Origin: Arthrobacter sp. FW306-07-I
Lineage (GTDB): Bacteria; Actinomycetota; Actinomycetes; Actinomycetales; Micrococcaceae
Direction of reading: 5' to 3'
Length of the DNA stretch: 64,000 nt
Assembly: GCF_021800405.1 (NCBI RefSeq)
Contig: NZ_CP084550.1
Span: forward strand, 2,294,001-2,358,000
The translations under genes and the position numbers were made by a program. Shown here in pieces: positions 1 through 8,076 of this stretch. The notes beneath the pieces are model-generated. The model did no database searches. It saw only the letters and a program-made list of their open reading frames with translations, and was not told the DNA's origin. Each line of letters opens with the position of its first letter. The stretch's first letter is position 1.

Positions 1-646
1 CAACGTTCTGCTGCCCGCCCTGGTGCCGGCCGGGATCCTGTTCACCGTGATGTTCACCTACCCGTGGATCGAACGGTGGATCACCAAGGATGACCGTGAA
101 CACCACGTGCTGGACCGTCCGCGCAACGCCCCCACCCGCACGGCAATCGGCGTAGCAGGGTTCATCTGGTACTGCGTCATGTGGGCTGCTGCAGGTTCCG
201 ACCTCATCGCCACGCACTTCCACGTGTCGCTGAACGATGTCACCTACTGGCTTCGTGCTCTGTTCTTCATCGGCCCCATCATCGGCTTCATCGTCGCCAA
301 GCGCGTAGCACTTGCGCTGCAGCGCAAGGACCGGGAGATCGCCCTTCATGGTCGGGAGACAGGCCGCATCGTCCGGCTTCCGCACGGTGAGTTCATCGAG
401 GTCCACGCCCCGCTGGATGAGTACAAGCGCTACAAGCTGGTTGGTTTCGAATCACCCCAGGTGATTCCGGCCATTCCCAACGAGCACGGCGTAGTCACCA
501 GCAAGGAAAAGCGCCGCGCGTTCCTTTCGCGCTGGTTCTTTGAAGACCGCGTCGCTCCGGCAACGCCTGCTGAGCTGGAGGCAGCCCACGGCCACGGCCA
601 CGAGGCTGTTGAAGCGGCAGAAGGAAGCAAGAGCCTCACGCACTAG
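1..646 (+). CDS. qcrB: Cytochrome bc1 complex cytochrome b subunit, C-terminal part (truncated by window edge)
   Basis: The 5' end lies outside the window; the frame is open from base 2 and codes for about 214 residues. Three hydrophobic spans are visible (around residues 2-20, 48-66 and 80-98), followed by a polar cytoplasmic tail of about 100 residues that is rich in charged residues and ends in a His/Glu-rich stretch. Actinobacterial QcrB proteins have such a long C-terminal extension, and the position close to ctaC/ctaD/ctaF fits the usual qcrCAB-cta layout of the bc1-aa3 supercomplex, which passes electrons from menaquinol to the oxidase in the membrane. The assignment rests on this fragment plus context. 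Confidence 0.8.
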   Translation, partial: NVLLPALVPAGILFTVMFTYPWIERWITKDDREHHVLDRPRNAPTRTAIGVAGFIWYCVMWAAAGSDLIATHFHVSLNDVTYWLRALFFIGPIIGFIVAKRVALALQRKDREIALHGRETGRIVRLPHGEFIEVHAPLDEYKRYKLVGFESPQVIPAIPNEHGVVTSKEKRRAFLSRWFFEDRVAPATPAELEAAHGHGHEAVEAAEGSKSLTH

Positions 647-660
647 CTTCAGAACCCAAA

Positions 661-700
661 GGAAAGGCCCGATCCGTTATGGATCGGGCCTTTCCTGCTT
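661..700 (+). terminator. Rho-independent terminator after qcrB
   Basis: Perfect 15-bp stem (661-675 with 681-695) and five-base loop, beginning 14 bases after the qcrB stop. It is the expected end of the qcr operon. The stem begins with A-rich and ends with T-rich bases, so it may also act on the convergent regulator gene transcript. Confidence 0.85.
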
Positions 701-755
701 AACACGTGGCTGCAAGTACCTCCAGGCCCGTTCACCAGCGCCAAAAGTGGCGTGC

Positions 756-1526
756 CTAGTGGTTGCGGGCTCTCCGTGCTCCGGGTCGCTGGAGGGGCAC
801 CCAGAGCTTGTACCGGTCCGCCCGGTAGTACGAGACGGAGTAGTCCACCATGGCCCTTGCCACGAACGCATGCCGCTGGATCTTCAACAGGGGCGCCCCC
901 ACTTCGACGTTGAGCAGCCTGGCAGTGGAGGGTGACGCCGCCGTGGCCTCGATCATGTCCTCCCCCCACTCCATGACCAGGCCGAACTGCTCGCTGAGGA
1001 CGTTATACAGCGAGGTGGGCGGCTCGCCGTCGAGCAGCCCTGGGACCCGGTGCGCCGGGATGAAGTTTTCGTCCACGCTCATCGGTTCCCCGTCCGCCAG
1101 AAGGAGCCGGCGGAACCGGACCAGCGGAGTGCCCTCATCAAGCTGGAGCTCGCGCGCCAGGAAGGCGCTGGCACCGATCTGCTCGAAGCTCAGCACCTTG
1201 GCTGCAGGAACCATGCCGCGCCGCTGCATCTCCTCGCTATAGGACGTGAGCTTCACTTGGAGGTCCAGTTTCGGGCGCCGGACAAAGGTCCCCAAACCGA
1301 CCACACGCTCGATGACCTCCTCCCCCACCAGGGCATCGATGGCCTGTCGCACGGTCATCCGGGCCAGCCCAAACCGCTCGGCAAGGTCACGTTCCGAGGG
1401 AAGCGCCGAGCCCGGGGGGCAGGACTCTGCAATATAGGTCCGAAGGATCTCGCGTAGTTGAACGTAGATGGCGGTTCCGCTGGTGCGGTCTATCTCCCCC
1501 GCTATTTCCGTGGCGCCAGCTGCCAT
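756..1526 (-). CDS. GntR-family regulator of the HutC/UTRA type, DasR-like
   Basis: The 256-residue protein has an N-terminal winged helix (about 17-84, with PSERDLAERFG and RMTVRQAIDAL) and a UTRA ligand-binding domain (about 95-245). The LTSYSEEM segment and the end YRADRYKLWVPLQRP closely resemble what I recall of Streptomyces DasR, which senses glucosamine-6-phosphate type ligands and represses PTS/GlcNAc genes. The ATG at 1526 was chosen because GGAGA lies seven bases upstream; a longer open frame to 1925 runs across the HPr gene and is not credible. It is divergent from the HPr gene, and a DasR-like operator lies between them. Control of PTS genes is inference. Confidence 0.85.
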   Translation of the reverse strand: MAAGATEIAGEIDRTSGTAIYVQLREILRTYIAESCPPGSALPSERDLAERFGLARMTVRQAIDALVGEEVIERVVGLGTFVRRPKLDLQVKLTSYSEEMQRRGMVPAAKVLSFEQIGASAFLARELQLDEGTPLVRFRRLLLADGEPMSVDENFIPAHRVPGLLDGEPPTSLYNVLSEQFGLVMEWGEDMIEATAASPSTARLLNVEVGAPLLKIQRHAFVARAMVDYSVSYYRADRYKLWVPLQRPGARRARNH

Positions 1527-1564
1527 GATGTTTCTCCTGCCGTTGGGTTTGCACTCAATTTTAG

Positions 1565-1580
1565 GACGGGCTAGACCACC
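1565..1580. promoter_or_regulatory. Candidate dre-type operator (DasR-like binding site)
   Basis: GACGGGCTAGACCACC matches 11 of 16 positions of the DasR responsive element ACTGGTCTAGACCACT as I remember it, including CTAGACCAC. The core GGGCTAGACC is one change from a perfect palindrome. It lies about 40 bases upstream of the regulator start and about 110 upstream of HPr, suited to autoregulation or control of HPr. A weaker overlapping copy (8 of 16) sits at 1577-1592. Confidence 0.5.
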
Positions 1581-1691
1581 TGCTGTACCACTCTCGGTCG
1601 CTGTCGCGCACAGCGCCGGCCGCCGGATATATTTGGTCAGGACATTTTGCCGGACAGACGGATGGGGCCGTCGCGTGACGTAGGAGTCGCT

Positions 1692-1985
1692 TTGCCAGTA
1701 CAGAAGGCCGTGGTCGCTGCGCCCGTGGGCCTGCACGCACGTTCCGCCGCCATATTTGTCCGGGCGGTCACCGATACCGGACTGCCGGTCTCTATCAGCA
1801 AGGCCGGCGCTGACAAGGTGGATGCCCGCTCCCTGCTCCAGGTGATGGCTGCCGACTTCCCGCAGGGCTGCCACGTTGAACTGGCCGTCAATGAGGCGGC
1901 CCTGGATGGCGCTTTGGGCCGGCAAAAGGCCGAGGAAGCCCTCCGGGACCTCCGGGGCCTGTTGGAGTCGCAGGGAGCCGCCTGA
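1692..1985 (+). CDS. ptsH: Phosphocarrier protein HPr of the sugar phosphotransferase system
   Basis: HPr relays phosphate from enzyme I to the sugar-specific EIIA proteins in the cytoplasm. With a TTG start at 1692 (TAGGAG five bases upstream) the protein is 97 residues and the phosphorylated histidine in GLHARSA falls at residue 15, the canonical position; starting at 1647 would add 15 residues with no family support. A serine in DARSLLQVM (residue 47) lies where Gram-positive HPr kinase targets Ser46, but no kinase gene is visible here. The gene stands alone, divergent from the DasR-like regulator and followed by a strong terminator; enzyme I is not in the window. Confidence 0.9.
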   Translation: MPVQKAVVAAPVGLHARSAAIFVRAVTDTGLPVSISKAGADKVDARSLLQVMAADFPQGCHVELAVNEAALDGALGRQKAEEALRDLRGLLESQGAA

Positions 1986-2004
1986 GCCGCTTGGAGATAG
2001 TTAA

Positions 2005-2050
2005 CGACGTCGGGCCCCACCTTTCGGTGGGGCCCGACGTCGCTATTCTT
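2005..2050. terminator. Bidirectional terminator between ptsH and ctaF
   Basis: Perfect 17-bp GC-rich stem (2005-2021 with 2026-2042) and TTTC loop, followed on the plus strand by CTATTCTTTTT. It lies between convergent genes and can serve both the HPr transcript and the cta operon. Confidence 0.85.
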
Positions 2051-2058
2051 TTTCCTGC

Positions 2059-2460
2059 CTAGTGCGCGTGGTCTCCGCGGCTGTACTCGTAGACCCAGCC
2101 AACGAGTGCCACAACGGCAATACCGGCCGCGATGAAGATGATCCACGGACCCACTGCCAGGCCCAGGAAGCCGGTGGCGCAGGCGATGCCCAGCACGAGG
2201 GGCCACCAGCTCCAGGGGCTGAAGTGCCCCTGCTCGCCGGCGCCTTCGTGGATTTCAGCATCACTGCGGTCTTCAGGACGCAGGCCCACCCGCCGGCCGG
2301 TGAAGCCGAGGTAGGCGCCGATCATGCCTGCCAGCCCACCAACGAGGAGGATGCCCAGGATGCCGACCCATTCACCCCAGCTGGTCAGGAAACCGTAGAC
2401 CAGAGCGACGGGAACGAAGAAGAAAACTCCGGAGCCAAAGATCCAGGATTCGATTTTCAT
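2059..2460 (-). CDS. ctaF: Actinobacterial cytochrome c oxidase subunit IV
   Basis: The 133-residue membrane protein has two hydrophobic hairpins (about 5-52 and 85-125) separated by a polar, acidic loop. This matches the small fourth subunit of the actinobacterial aa3 oxidase. Its ATG overlaps the ctaD stop by four bases, so it is translationally coupled and is the last gene of ctaC-ctaD-ctaF. Identification depends on the topology, length and position, because the sequence carries no catalytic motif. Confidence 0.88.
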   Translation of the reverse strand: MKIESWIFGSGVFFFVPVALVYGFLTSWGEWVGILGILLVGGLAGMIGAYLGFTGRRVGLRPEDRSDAEIHEGAGEQGHFSPWSWWPLVLGIACATGFLGLAVGPWIIFIAAGIAVVALVGWVYEYSRGDHAH

Positions 2461-4184
2461 TGTGCGGTGTCCTTCTGGTCGGCGTTGCCGAGCACCCCTG
2501 CTGCGGGAGCCGGCGACTCAACGGTGTGAACCTGCCGGAGTTCCGGGTGGTGCAGGTCCAGGGCGGGACGCTCCGAACGGATCCGGGGCAGGGACGTGAA
2601 GTTGTGGCGCGGCGGCGGGCAGGACGTGGCCCACTCCAACGAAGCACCAAAGCCCCACGGATCATCGACCTGGACCTTTTCGGCGCTGCGCCAGGTGATG
2701 TAGACGTTCCAGAAGAACGGGATCAGTGACGCACCAAGCACGAACGATGCGATGGTGGAGAACTGGTTCATCCACGTGAAGTTGTCCTCCACGAGGTAGT
2801 CGGCGTAGCGGCGGGGCATACCTTCGACGCCCAGCCAGTGCTGGATCAGGAAGGTGCCGTGGAAGCCCAGGAAGAGCATCCAGAAGTGGATCTTGCCCAG
2901 GCGCTCGTTGAGCATCTTGCCGGTCCACTTGGGCCACCAGAAGTAGAACCCGGCGAACATGGCGAACACGACGGTGCCGAACACCACGTAGTGGAAGTGC
3001 GCCACCACGAAGTAGGAGTCCGAGACGTGGAAGTCCAGGGGCGGGGAAGCCAGGATGATGCCGGTCAGGCCACCGAAGAGGAAGGTGATCATGAAGCCGA
3101 TGCTCCACAGCATGGGCGTCTCGAACGTCAGCGACCCGCGCCACATGGTGCCGATCCAGTTGAAGAACTTCACGCCGGTAGGCACTGCGATGAGCATTGT
3201 CATGAACGAGAAGAACGGAAGCAGGACGGCGCCCGTGACGTACATGTGGTGTGCCCACACCGTCACGGAGAGGGCTGCGATGGCGATGGTCGCGTAGACC
3301 AGGCCCTTGTAACCGAAGATCGGCTTGCGGCTGAACACCGGGAAGATCTCCGAGACGATGCCGAAGAACGGCAGCGCGATGATGTACACCTCCGGGTGGC
3401 CGAAGAACCAGAACAGGTGCTGCCACAGGACAGCGCCGCCGTTCTCCGGGTCAAAGATGTGCGCGCCGAACTTGCGGTCCGCGCCGAGCGCGAACAGTGC
3501 GGCGGCCAGCGGCGGGAAGGCCATGAGCACCAGGATGGCGGTGATCAGGGTGTTCCAGGTGAAGATGGGCATCCGCCACATGGTCATACCCGGGGCGCGC
3601 ATGCAGATGATGGTGGTGATGAAGTTGACCGCACCGAGGATGGTGCCGAAGCCCGACAGCGCCAGGCCGAACACCCACAGGTCGCCGCCGATGCCGGGGG
3701 TGAACGTGGTGTTGGACAGCGGCGCGTAAGCGAACCAGCCGAAGGACGCGGCGCCCTGCGGGGTGATGAAGCCGGACACCGCGATGGTGGAGCCGAACAG
3801 GAAGAACCAGAATGCCAGCGCGTTCAGGCGCGGGAAGGCAACGTCCGGCGCACCGATCTGCAGCGGCATGATGACGTTGGCGAAGCCGGCGAACAGCGGG
3901 GTGGCGAACATCAGCAGCATGACCGTGCCGTGCATGGTGAACAGCTGGTTGTACTGCTCTTTGGTCTGCAGGATCTGCATGCCGGGCTCGAACAGCTCGG
4001 CGCGGATCAGCAGCGCCATGACACCGCCGAGGCAGAAGAACACGAACGACGCGATCAGGTACATGTACCCGATGGTCTTGTGGTCAGTGGAGGTGATCCA
4101 GTTGACGACGATGCGCCCCTTGGATTTGGGTACCACGGGAGCCGACAGGACTCCCGCAGGTGCGGATTGGGTGTACGTAGCCAC
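2457..4184 (-). CDS. ctaD: Cytochrome c oxidase subunit I (aa3 type)
   Basis: The 575-residue heme-copper oxidase core subunit reduces O2 to water and pumps protons. Visible landmarks are the heme a histidine in [10 protein letters not shown], the CuB/Tyr motif [12 protein letters not shown], the CuB pair WAHHMYV, and HFHYVVFGT near the last heme ligands. About twelve hydrophobic spans are followed by a C-terminal tail of about 60 residues. The GTG start is preceded by GGGGAG. It lies between ctaC (10-base gap) and ctaF (4-base overlap). Confidence 0.97.
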   Translation of the reverse strand: MATYTQSAPAGVLSAPVVPKSKGRIVVNWITSTDHKTIGYMYLIASFVFFCLGGVMALLIRAELFEPGMQILQTKEQYNQLFTMHGTVMLLMFATPLFAGFANVIMPLQIGAPDVAFPRLNALAFWFFLFGSTIAVSGFITPQGAASFGWFAYAPLSNTTFTPGIGGDLWVFGLALSGFGTILGAVNFITTIICMRAPGMTMWRMPIFTWNTLITAILVLMAFPPLAAALFALGADRKFGAHIFDPENGGAVLWQHLFWFFGHPEVYIIALPFFGIVSEIFPVFSRKPIFGYKGLVYATIAIAALSVTVWAHHMYVTGAVLLPFFSFMTMLIAVPTGVKFFNWIGTMWRGSLTFETPMLWSIGFMITFLFGGLTGIILASPPLDFHVSDSYFVVAHFHYVVFGTVVFAMFAGFYFWWPKWTGKMLNERLGKIHFWMLFLGFHGTFLIQHWLGVEGMPRRYADYLVEDNFTWMNQFSTIASFVLGASLIPFFWNVYITWRSAEKVQVDDPWGFGASLEWATSCPPPRHNFTSLPRIRSERPALDLHHPELRQVHTVESPAPAAGVLGNADQKDTAQ

Positions 4185-4194
4185 GTCGCTCCCC

Positions 4195-5067
4195 TTACTT
4201 GGTTTCGTTCAGGTTCGGGTTGCGGTCGTACTCCACACCGAGCAGGCCGGTGTTGCCGTCAGCCTTCAGCTTGTCCATGTGGGCCTGGAATTCGGATTCC
4301 GACACCACCTTTACGCGGAACAGCATTTCGGAGTGGTACTCGCCGCAGAGTTCGGCACACTTACCGTCGTAGGTGCCCTCTTTAGTGGGGGTGAACCGGA
4401 TGTAGTTGGTCTTGCCCGGGATCATGTCGCGCTTCTGGAGGAAGGCAGGAACCCAGAAGGAGTGGATGACGTCGCGGGCGTTGAGTTCGAGGTCAACGGA
4501 CTTGTTGACGGGCAAGTACAGGGTGGGAAGCTGTTCCTTGTCGATGGTGTTGCCCGTGAGGTGCGCCTGGACGCCTGCCTCGTGGAGGTCTTCCTGAATG
4601 ACGTCGCCGGACTTGTAGTTGAAGTCCCATGCCCACTGCTTGCCGCGGACGTCCACTACGACGTCGGCCGGCTGGGAGCGGTCATCGATGGCCTGCTGGT
4701 CACGGTCGGTGAAGTAGAAGAACACCAGGACCATGAAGATCGGGATGGTCAGGTAGAAGACCTCGAGGGGGAGATTGAAGCTGGTCTGCCGGGGGAAGCC
4801 AACGGTTCCCTTGCGGCGGCGGTAGGCAACCAGGCACCAGATGATCAGGCCCCACGTAATGGTGCCCACCACGAGCGCAGCAATCCATGAGTTGACCCAG
4901 AGGTCCATGATGCGGTCGGTGTTGCTGGTGGTGCCACGTTCAGTGGGCATCCACCCTTTCTCTACCTCTGGCGAACATCCGGTCAAAACCAACGCGCCGG
5001 CAATTGCCAAGCTTGAGATCGTGGTGATCGTTTTGCGTCGGCTGCCGGTTCGGTTCTGCGAACTCAC
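4195..5067 (-). CDS. ctaC: Cytochrome c oxidase subunit II, lipoprotein
   Basis: The 290-residue subunit carries the CuA site that takes electrons from the bc1-bound cytochrome c. It starts with a lipoprotein signal (lipobox LTGC, Cys31 or nearby), then two membrane spans (about 58-82 and 102-120) and a periplasm-facing cupredoxin domain. The CuA ligands are visible: His202 in VIHSFW, then Cys237, Cys241, His245 and Met248 in [12 protein letters not shown]. The GTG start has AGGAAGGG upstream. It is the first gene of the cta operon. Confidence 0.96.
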   Translation of the reverse strand: MSSQNRTGSRRKTITTISSLAIAGALVLTGCSPEVEKGWMPTERGTTSNTDRIMDLWVNSWIAALVVGTITWGLIIWCLVAYRRRKGTVGFPRQTSFNLPLEVFYLTIPIFMVLVFFYFTDRDQQAIDDRSQPADVVVDVRGKQWAWDFNYKSGDVIQEDLHEAGVQAHLTGNTIDKEQLPTLYLPVNKSVDLELNARDVIHSFWVPAFLQKRDMIPGKTNYIRFTPTKEGTYDGKCAELCGEYHSEMLFRVKVVSESEFQAHMDKLKADGNTGLLGVEYDRNPNLNETK

Positions 5068-5181
5068 AGACGGCCCTTCCTACTTGTTGCTGTTGTCCGG
5101 GCAGCCAGAAAGGCGCTCCGGGCACAAAAAAGTTTTACTACTCGGTGTAGAGCTTACCGCTCCGCCGGGCGTTTCGCCCAC

Positions 5182-5237
5182 ATGTCCGCGCCGAGCCCCC
5201 GTGCCGTTTTGGACGGCAGGGAACCCGGCGCGGACAT
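5182..5237 (-). terminator. Long hairpin between erpA and ctaC
   Basis: A perfect 12-bp inverted repeat (5182-5193 with 5226-5237) encloses a second hairpin (GCCGT 5203-5207 with ACGGC 5213-5217). No U-run follows on the minus strand, so it may be a weak or Rho-assisted terminator for erpA, or an mRNA-stability element at the head of the cta transcript. Confidence 0.45.
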
Positions 5238-5254
5238 CAGGCGAAATAACCGGC

Positions 5255-5641
5255 TTAGTGGAATGAATCACCGCAGGCGCAGGAGCCTCCGGCGTTCGGG
5301 TTGTCGATGGTGAAACCCTGCTTCGAGATGGTGTCTTCGAAGTCGATGCTGGCGCCGCTCAGGTACGGCACGCTCATTTTGTCCACGACGACCTCGACTC
5401 CGTCGAAGTCGCGCACGGCGTCACCATCAAGGAGCCGTTCGTCGAAGTAGAGCTGGTAAATCAGCCCTGAGCACCCGCCGGGCTGTACGGCTACGCGCAG
5501 CCGCAGGTCCGTGCGGCCTTCCTGCTCAAGGAGGCTGCGTACCTTGCCTGCAGCGACGTCGGTCAGGTTGACCTCGTGAACGGGCAGTTCATCGCTGGCC
5601 ACGGTGGTGGCGGTGCTGTTTTCGTTGGTTGCGGTGCTCAT
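5255..5641 (-). CDS. erpA: Iron-sulfur cluster insertion protein, HesB/IscA family
   Basis: The 128-residue A-type carrier delivers Fe-S clusters to target enzymes. The three conserved cysteines are present: Cys57 in PGGCSGL, and Cys121 and Cys123 in the C-terminal CAC. The first 20 or so residues are a Thr/Ser-rich extension absent from E. coli ErpA. The ATG has AGAAGG eight bases upstream. It sits next to the oxidase genes, as in other Actinobacteria, but has its own upstream region containing an unusual dyad. Confidence 0.93.
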   Translation of the reverse strand: MSTATNENSTATTVASDELPVHEVNLTDVAAGKVRSLLEQEGRTDLRLRVAVQPGGCSGLIYQLYFDERLLDGDAVRDFDGVEVVVDKMSVPYLSGASIDFEDTISKQGFTIDNPNAGGSCACGDSFH

Positions 5642-5695
5642 TGGCCTACCTTCTTAGGACGGTCTGGCGGCGTCGCCGAAACGGCGCCTGCCCCT

Positions 5696-5767
5696 ACGGT
5701 TACGGTATGGGCTATAGCTACATGCTACGCGCGGCAGTCCTGTAGCTCTAACTCCTGTCGTAACCGT
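5696..5767. repeat. Concentric 72-bp dyad upstream of erpA
   Basis: Two nested inverted repeats share exactly the same centre (5731.5): outer ACGGTTACG (5696-5704) with CGTAACCGT (5759-5767), and inner AGCTACA (5716-5722) with TGTAGCT (5741-5747), with 11 bases between arms on each side. It lies 55-126 bases upstream of the erpA start. It may be a regulator-binding region or an RNA hairpin; I do not recognise it. Confidence 0.6.
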
Positions 5768-5825
5768 CAAAGCGGTCCGGTTGTTCCCTGGAAGCCCGTC
5801 CGGTCCACTTCACGGCAAAGGACCG

Positions 5826-7280
5826 TCATTCAGCCCCCGGAAGGCCCTCACCGTTCAACCTTGCAAGCATGAGGGCTTCGGCAACGATGGCGTTGCGGAA
5901 GTCACCGATATGCAGGGATTCGTTGGCACTGTGGGCCCTCGAATCAGGGTCCTCCACCCCCGTTACCAGGATCTGCGCTGCAGGATACAGGTCCGTCAAG
6001 TCCGCAATGAAGGGGATGGAACCGCCGATGCCGGTTTCCACGGCAGGAACGCCCCACGCCTCCCCCAGGGCCCACATGGCCACGGAGGCAGCGGCGGAGG
6101 AGGTGTCCGTCCGGAACGGGTTCCCGGCCTCCCCCGGAGTGAAGACAACCTTTGCGCCGAAGGGCGCGTTGGCCTCCACGTGGCGGCGAACTGCTTCCAT
6201 GGCGTCCGCCGGAACCTGCCCGGGCGCCAGACGCAGGCTGAACTTGGCCCGCGCGCGCGGAAGGAGGGTGTTGGAGGCCACATCCACGGCGGGCGCGTCG
6301 AAACCGATGATCGACAGGGCCGGCTTGGTCCACAGCCGGGAAGCGATGCTTCCGGACCCGGCCAGCCGGACCCCGTCAAGCACCGAGGCATCCGCGCGGT
6401 AGTCCGCCTCCGGCATCTCCACCGCAGCCGTGTCGGTTGCCACCAGGCCCTCGATGGCCACGTTCCCGTCGGCATCGTGAAGCGTGGCGATCAGGCGCGA
6501 CAGCAGCGTGGGCGCATCCAGGACCGGGCCCCCGTACATACCGGAGTGCACTGCGTGTTCCAGGACCTGCACTTCAATAGTGCCGTCCACCAATCCACGC
6601 AGGCTGGTGGTCAGGGCAGGTACCCCTACTTTCCAGTTGCTTGAGTCGGCCACCACGATGACGTCGGCACGCAGCAGTTCGCGATTGGCCTCCAGGAATG
6701 AACGGAACGTAGGCGACCCCGCTTCTTCCTCCCCCTCAATAAAGAAGGTCACGCCAAGATCCAGGGAGTCGGCCAGGACCTCGGAGACGGCTGCGTAGGC
6801 AGCAACGTGCGTCATGATGCCGGCTTTGTCATCGGCAGCGCCCCGGCCGAACAGCCGGCCGCCCTTTTCAACGGCAGTGAACGGCTCCGTTTCCCACAGC
6901 GATTCGTCGCCCACCGGCTGGACATCGTGGTGGGCATACAGCAGGACAGTCGGCTTTCCGTCCCCGGCAGGACGGCGGGCGACGACGGCCGGGCCACCGG
7001 GTGTGCCGTCTGCCTTGTTCACGGACAGCACCTGGACTTCGCCAAGGCCGGCGCCCCGGACAAGTTCCGCGACGGCCTCGGCGCTGCGTTCCAGGGGGGC
7101 GCGGTCGAAGCTGGGCCATGCGATTCCGGGGATAGCGACAAGCTCCTTGAGCCGTGCCAAAGTCCGATCGAAGGAACGGTCTACGGCTGAACGAAGATCG
7201 TCCGTCCTGACGTTGCCGGCTGGGCTGGATCCGGGGATGTCTGTGGTGCTGCGCGGGGTGGCAGCGGATGAAGAGGTCAT
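5826..7280 (-). CDS. M20-family metallopeptidase / dipeptidase
   Basis: The 484-residue di-zinc hydrolase of the ArgE/DapE/carnosinase family cleaves small peptides. Metal-binding motifs are visible: AHHDVQP (H117, D119), GRGAADDKAG (D150), the catalytic glutamates in EGEEEAGSP (about 181-185), and a dimerisation domain inserted around 210-330. The ATG at 7280 is preceded by TAATGT and seven bases, fitting a leaderless transcript; a TTG two codons upstream with GAGG nearby is an alternative. It is divergent from the DUF3043 gene. The exact substrate cannot be told from sequence. Confidence 0.88.
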   Translation of the reverse strand: MTSSSAATPRSTTDIPGSSPAGNVRTDDLRSAVDRSFDRTLARLKELVAIPGIAWPSFDRAPLERSAEAVAELVRGAGLGEVQVLSVNKADGTPGGPAVVARRPAGDGKPTVLLYAHHDVQPVGDESLWETEPFTAVEKGGRLFGRGAADDKAGIMTHVAAYAAVSEVLADSLDLGVTFFIEGEEEAGSPTFRSFLEANRELLRADVIVVADSSNWKVGVPALTTSLRGLVDGTIEVQVLEHAVHSGMYGGPVLDAPTLLSRLIATLHDADGNVAIEGLVATDTAAVEMPEADYRADASVLDGVRLAGSGSIASRLWTKPALSIIGFDAPAVDVASNTLLPRARAKFSLRLAPGQVPADAMEAVRRHVEANAPFGAKVVFTPGEAGNPFRTDTSSAAASVAMWALGEAWGVPAVETGIGGSIPFIADLTDLYPAAQILVTGVEDPDSRAHSANESLHIGDFRNAIVAEALMLARLNGEGLPGAE

Positions 7281-7287
7281 GGCCAAA

Positions 7288-7293
7288 ACATTA
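7288..7293 (-). promoter_or_regulatory. -10 box of a probable leaderless promoter (dipeptidase)
   Basis: On the minus strand TAATGT is followed by seven bases and the ATG of the M20 peptidase gene, so transcription would begin at or one base before the start codon. No -35 box is obvious. Confidence 0.5.
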
Positions 7294-7360
7294 CCCTCGT
7301 CACATTCTGCTCCCGGCCAGGGCGGGCGCGGGAGCAGGCGGCGGGCGTGCTGCTGCAAGG

Positions 7361-7366
7361 TATTCT
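7361..7366 (+). promoter_or_regulatory. -10 box of a probable leaderless promoter (DUF3043 gene)
   Basis: TATTCT, then exactly six bases (GGTCAG), then GTG. This geometry places the transcription start on the start codon and supports the choice of GTG 7373. Confidence 0.6.
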
Positions 7367-7372
7367 GGTCAG

Positions 7373-7975
7373 GTGTTCGGACGTAGAAAAGAAGCGCCCT
7401 CGGCGCAGCAAACAATAGACCAGCAGGCAGCGGAAGCGGCCGCGCGGCAGAACAGCGCGGTGGGCAAGGGCGCCCCAACCCCCACCCGGAAGGCACAGGA
7501 GGCTGCCCGCAAACGCCCGCTGGTCCCCGAGGACCGCAAGGCGTCCAAGGCCGCCGAACGCCAGGCCGTCCAGGACCAGCGGCTGAAAATGCGCCGGGCG
7601 CTGGACACCGGTGACGAGAAGTTCCTGCCGCTGCGGGACAAAGGCCCGCAGAAGCGGTTTGCCCGCGATTTCGTGGACGCGCGGTTCAACCTTGGCGAGT
7701 ACCTGATGTTCGGCGCGCTGGTCTTCGTGCTGGTGTCACTGGTGGTACCGGCCTCCAGCGACATGATGATCTACGTCCTGGGCGCATTCTGGGTGATGTT
7801 CCTGGCTGTCTTCGTGGACGTTTTTATCCTGTCCCGCAAGCTTCGCAAGCGCCTGGCGGAGAAGTTCGGCGAGGTGGAGCGTGGAACCGTTTGGTACGGC
7901 TCCATGCGGTCCCTGCAGTTCCGGAAACTGCGGCTGCCCAAGCCCCAGGTTCAGCGCGGCCAGTACCCCGCCTGA
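7373..7975 (+). CDS. DUF3043 family membrane protein
   Basis: The 200-residue protein has a basic, Ala/Lys-rich N-terminal half (about 1-105), then two closely spaced membrane spans (about 115-133 and 138-158), then a short basic tail. This layout is typical of actinobacterial DUF3043 proteins, whose function is unknown. The GTG at 7373 follows a leaderless -10 box; an open frame continues upstream to 7268 but overlaps the divergent dipeptidase start. It is monocistronic, ending in a strong terminator shared with pyrD. Confidence 0.8.
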   Translation: MFGRRKEAPSAQQTIDQQAAEAAARQNSAVGKGAPTPTRKAQEAARKRPLVPEDRKASKAAERQAVQDQRLKMRRALDTGDEKFLPLRDKGPQKRFARDFVDARFNLGEYLMFGALVFVLVSLVVPASSDMMIYVLGAFWVMFLAVFVDVFILSRKLRKRLAEKFGEVERGTVWYGSMRSLQFRKLRLPKPQVQRGQYPA

Positions 7976-7991
7976 CCAGGCATCGACTTCA

Positions 7992-8034
7992 AAAACCGGA
8001 ACCCCGGCGGAATGACCGCCGGGGTTCCGGTTTT
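7992..8034. terminator. Bidirectional terminator between DUF3043 gene and pyrD
   Basis: Perfect 19-bp stem (7992-8010 with 8016-8034), AATGA loop, A-rich on the left and T-rich on the right, between convergent genes. Confidence 0.9.
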
Positions 8035-8076
8035 AAGTAGTGGCTGTCCGGGGCAGGCTTGCCGGCCGCCCGACTA

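Noticed and set aside
1647..1691. Upstream GTG/ATG-type extension of the HPr gene
   Set aside because: It would move the phosphorylated histidine from residue 15 to 30 and lacks a ribosome binding site; TTG 1692 has both.
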